Part shown: piece by piece, positions 37,987 to 39,513 of the stretch
How the letters are laid out: every line of letters starts with the position of its first letter
Position numbering within the stretch: the first letter of the stretch is position 1
Assembly: GCA_946186375.1 (NCBI GenBank)
Contig: CAMHMZ010000021.1
Location: forward strand, 1-39,513
Source: an uncultured Clostridia bacterium
GTDB taxonomy: Bacteria; Bacillota; Clostridia; Oscillospirales; Oscillospiraceae
Reading direction: 5' to 3'
DNA: 39,513 bases
Position numbers and translations under genes: made by a program
Notes under the pieces: generated by a model
The model's database searches: none
Seen by the model: only the letters and a program-made list of their open reading frames with translations
What the model was told of the DNA's origin: nothing

Positions 37987-38754
37987 ATGGCTGTCGCCAT
38001 TGAATTTCGAGAAGTCACCAAAACCTTCAAGGGCGCGAGCTACAGCGCGGTGAATCATGTGAGCCTGACGGTGAACGAGGGCGAATTCATTACGATCCTC
38101 GGCTCCTCCGGCTGCGGCAAAACCACGCTTTTGAAGATGATCAACCGCCTGTACGAGCCAGATTCCGGCAGCATCATCCTCTTCGGGGAGGATATCTCCA
38201 CCGTGGACGTGGTAAAGGTGCGGCGGCGCATCGGCTATGTGATCCAGCAGATCGGCCTGTTCCCACATTACACTGTTGGCGAGAACATTGCCACCGTGCC
38301 CAAGCTTCTGGGCTGGGAGAAAGCGAAGATCGCCGCGCGCGTGGATGAGCTTCTGGATCTGGTCGGCCTGGAGCCCAAGGAATTCCGGGACCGCTATCCC
38401 GCCCAGCTCTCCGGCGGGCAGCAGCAGCGCATCGGGCTTGCCCGCGCACTGGCCATCGACCCGAAGATCATGCTGATGGACGAGCCCTTCGGCGCCATCG
38501 ACTCCATCACGCGCGAGAAGCTGCAGGACGAGCTGCTGAACCTCCATCGGGAGATGGGCAAGACCATCCTCTTTGTCACCCACGACATTGAGGAGGCCTT
38601 CAAGCTGGGCGACCGGGTCATCATCATGAACGAGGGGACCGTGCGGCAGTTTGACACGCCCGAGGCTATCATCCGGCAGCCTGCCGATCCCTTCGTCCAG
38701 TCTCTGGTGGACTCCGCCAAGGCAAAGGAAGCCTTCTGGAGGGAGTACTTATGA
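37987..38754 (+). CDS. opuCA: betaine/choline ABC transporter ATPase (OpuCA type, no CBS domains)
   Basis: A 255-residue ATPase. ATG 37987 is preferred over ATG 37981 because AAAGGAG then sits 7 bases upstream. It has Walker A LGSSGCGKTTLL, Q-loop YVIQQIGLFPHY, signature LSGGQQQRIGLARAL, Walker B IMLMDEPFGAID and H-loop VTHDIEEAF. Standard OpuCA/OpuAA proteins continue with C-terminal CBS domains that sense ionic strength. This one ends right after the nucleotide-binding domain, so osmotic gating by CBS is missing. Confidence 0.93.
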   Translation: MAVAIEFREVTKTFKGASYSAVNHVSLTVNEGEFITILGSSGCGKTTLLKMINRLYEPDSGSIILFGEDISTVDVVKVRRRIGYVIQQIGLFPHYTVGENIATVPKLLGWEKAKIAARVDELLDLVGLEPKEFRDRYPAQLSGGQQQRIGLARALAIDPKIMLMDEPFGAIDSITREKLQDELLNLHREMGKTILFVTHDIEEAFKLGDRVIIMNEGTVRQFDTPEAIIRQPADPFVQSLVDSAKAKEAFWREYL

Positions 38755-39368
38755 TCGCCTACGCCTCCCGGTACTATGACAAGCTGCTTTCCGCCACACT
38801 GGAGCATCTGGAAATCGTGGTGATCACGCTGCTCATTTCTCTTGTCCTCGCCGCCCTGCTGACCGTGGCCTGCAGCTACTCAAAGACGCTGTCGCGGGTG
38901 CTGCTGAATCTGTTTTCCATGATCTACTCCATCCCCAGCCTTGCGCTGCTGGCGCTGCTGATCCCGGTGACGGGGCTTGGCCGCAAAACGGCGATCGTCG
39001 CGCTGGTGATCTACAACCAATATTTGCTGCTGCGCAACTTCCTAGCAGGCTTGGACGGTGTGGAACGCGGCGTGGTGGAAGCGGCCACCGGTATGGGCAT
39101 GACCCATATGCAGCTTCTGTGGAAGGTGCAGATGCCGCTGGCAAAGGGAGCGCTGATCGCGGGACTTCGCATTGCGCTGGTGTCCACGGTGGGCATCGCC
39201 ACGATCGCCGCGTCCATCAACGCGGGCGGTCTCGGCAGCATCCTCTTCGACGGCCTGCGCACCATGAACGTTGCAAAGATCCTCTGGGGCAGTCTTCTGT
39301 CGGCCTTCCTTGCTATCCTCATCGACCGGCTGCTGAGCCTTGTGGAGAAGCGAGGGGTGAAAAACTGA
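38751..39368 (+). CDS. opuCD: betaine/choline ABC transporter permease (OpuCD type)
   Basis: A 205-residue permease overlapping the ATPase stop by ATGA. It has hydrophobic helices (LEIVVITLLISLVLAALLTV; LLNLFSMIYSIPSLALLALL) and the cytoplasmic loop VVEAATGMGMTHMQLLWKVQ, then MPLAKGALIAGL, which contacts the ATPase. It closes the four-gene importer and is the last gene of the inner element before its right end. Confidence 0.92.
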   Translation: MIAYASRYYDKLLSATLEHLEIVVITLLISLVLAALLTVACSYSKTLSRVLLNLFSMIYSIPSLALLALLIPVTGLGRKTAIVALVIYNQYLLLRNFLAGLDGVERGVVEAATGMGMTHMQLLWKVQMPLAKGALIAGLRIALVSTVGIATIAASINAGGLGSILFDGLRTMNVAKILWGSLLSAFLAILIDRLLSLVEKRGVKN

Positions 39369-39391
39369 AAGAGTATTATACACGGAATAGC

Positions 39392-39443
39392 ATTTATCCC
39401 ATGAGAGAGATCAAAAAAACTCGCTCATGGGATAAATTTATCC
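39392..39443. repeat. right-end hairpin and palindrome
   Basis: ATTTATCCCATGAG (39392-39405) and CTCATGGGATAAAT (39424-39437) are perfect 14-bp inverted repeats. They overlap GGATAAATTTATCC (39430-39443), a perfect 14-bp palindrome. TTTATCCTT at 39437-39445 also occurs near the left end (5075-5083). It may end the importer transcript and/or bind the recombinase next to the junction. Confidence 0.65.
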
Positions 39444-39466
39444 TTGACAAAACGCTTGCCAAAAAA
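39442..39466. other. attR junction
   Basis: The element side, CCTTGACAAA (39442-39451), is followed by 8 bases, the CA core (39460-39461) and host sequence AAAAAGG. With the left end (CA 5050-5051, 8 bases, TTTGTAAAGG 5060-5069) it reconstructs a symmetric attP. The host-side sequence continues the recombinase codons. Confidence 0.8.
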
Positions 39467-39513
39467 GGATACTCGAAACCTACGCAAAACAGAACGGCTT
39501 TACCAATCTGCGC
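39460..39513 (+). pseudogene. large serine recombinase of the host element, continuation
   Basis: From CAA at 39460 the frame reads QKRILETYAKQNGFTNLR to the window edge. This is the direct continuation of the resolvase domain broken after codon 32 at 5049. Joined, the two pieces give SNSISNQKRILETYAKQNG, the normal family sequence. The rest of the gene lies beyond the window. Without excision it lacks its own start and catalytic serine. Confidence 0.92.

Larger units (their letters stand above)
5050..39459. mobile_element. nested integrative mobilisable element, 34,410 bp
   Basis: The boundaries are set by restoring the host recombinase frame: left junction ...tcgaacCA|TGATG, right junction ...TTGC|CAaaaaagg, with CA (possibly CCA) shared. 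The element carries one complete large serine recombinase (14861-16951), TnpV and TnpW, a ParM/ParR pair, a MobQ relaxase with an RSF1010-like oriT, and about 25 kb of redox, regulatory and transport cargo. No type IV secretion genes are present, so it should be mobilisable rather than self-transmissible. The recombinase is about 10 kb from the nearest end, unusual for this class, but no other integrase is present. The insertion geometry is seen directly; current mobility is inferred. Confidence 0.9.

Noticed and set aside
37024-38583. 519-codon minus-strand frame across opuCB/CC/CA
   Set aside because: Antisense to three clearly assigned transporter genes, with biased composition typical of a reverse-frame shadow.
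1-39513. CRISPR arrays, tRNA or rRNA genes
   Set aside because: No regularly spaced repeats, cloverleaf-like or rRNA-like sequences were noticed on either strand by reading; a dedicated scan was not possible.

Overview
The window reads as a piece of a Gram-positive anaerobe of the class Clostridia, probably a gut Oscillospiraceae/Lachnospiraceae-type genome. The evidence is strong GGAGG-type ribosome binding sites, sigma-A promoters, Tn4451-like TnpV/TnpW/large serine recombinase modules, and many rubredoxin, ferredoxin and flavodoxin proteins. The species cannot be fixed from the sequence. No rRNA, tRNA or CRISPR array was seen.

The central observation is a nested mobile element. Bases 1-5049 are the mobilisation/replication end of a host element (MobC, MobP-type relaxase, Cys_rich_VLP protein, RepA-like initiator, DnaC-like ATPase, TnpW). 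It is followed by a large serine recombinase gene that is broken at codon 33. The same reading frame resumes at 39460 and runs to the window end. Everything between, 34,410 bp (5050-39459), is a second element inserted in the catalytic domain of the first element's recombinase. Joining its two ends gives an attP-like site: a CA dinucleotide flanked symmetrically, at exactly 8 bp on each side, by an inverted TTTGT-N-AAGGA motif.

Layout of the inner element. (a) 5211-5856: TnpV and a DUF6809-like protein at the left end. (b) 5888-12399, minus strand: redox/oxygen-defence genes (MmcQ/YjbR, Fe-S flavoprotein, flavin reductase, EFR1 ferredoxin-flavodoxin, rubredoxin, metallo-beta-lactamase-rubredoxin fusion, Bcp peroxiredoxin, MarR, PNPOx-like, ferritin-like, TetR). 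(c) 12502-22551: the mobile backbone, with a zinc-finger protein and sigma-like protein, TnpW and the only complete recombinase, a ParM/ParR pair, a TetR-controlled membrane hydrolase, a DUF3847-like protein, an RSF1010-like oriT and a MobQ relaxase. (d) 22635-24763: ferredoxin, unknown protein, DUF1858, Crp/Fnr regulator and DUF488. (e) 24963-28770: a LysR-controlled five-gene operon with a hydrolase, acetyltransferase, Fe-S flavoprotein and lipoprotein. (f) 28858-31753: DUF438/hemerythrin/PAS protein and MATE exporter. (g) 32066-39368: HxlR regulator, a class-M-like sirtuin with DUF1848 and a lipoprotein, then a SPASM-like protein, Fe-S nitroreductase and a complete OpuC-type betaine/choline ABC importer.

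Together the cargo looks like a transferable kit for oxygen, nitrosative, electrophile and osmotic stress in an anaerobe. Three regulatory circuits can be read directly. The first is a 23-bp exact repeat over the -35 elements of both operons beside HxlR. The second is a TGTATGTTG-N6-CAAC motif at the Crp/Fnr promoter and again at -41.5 of the DUF438 gene. The third is a GATAC palindrome between two face-to-face consensus promoters beside the TetR gene.
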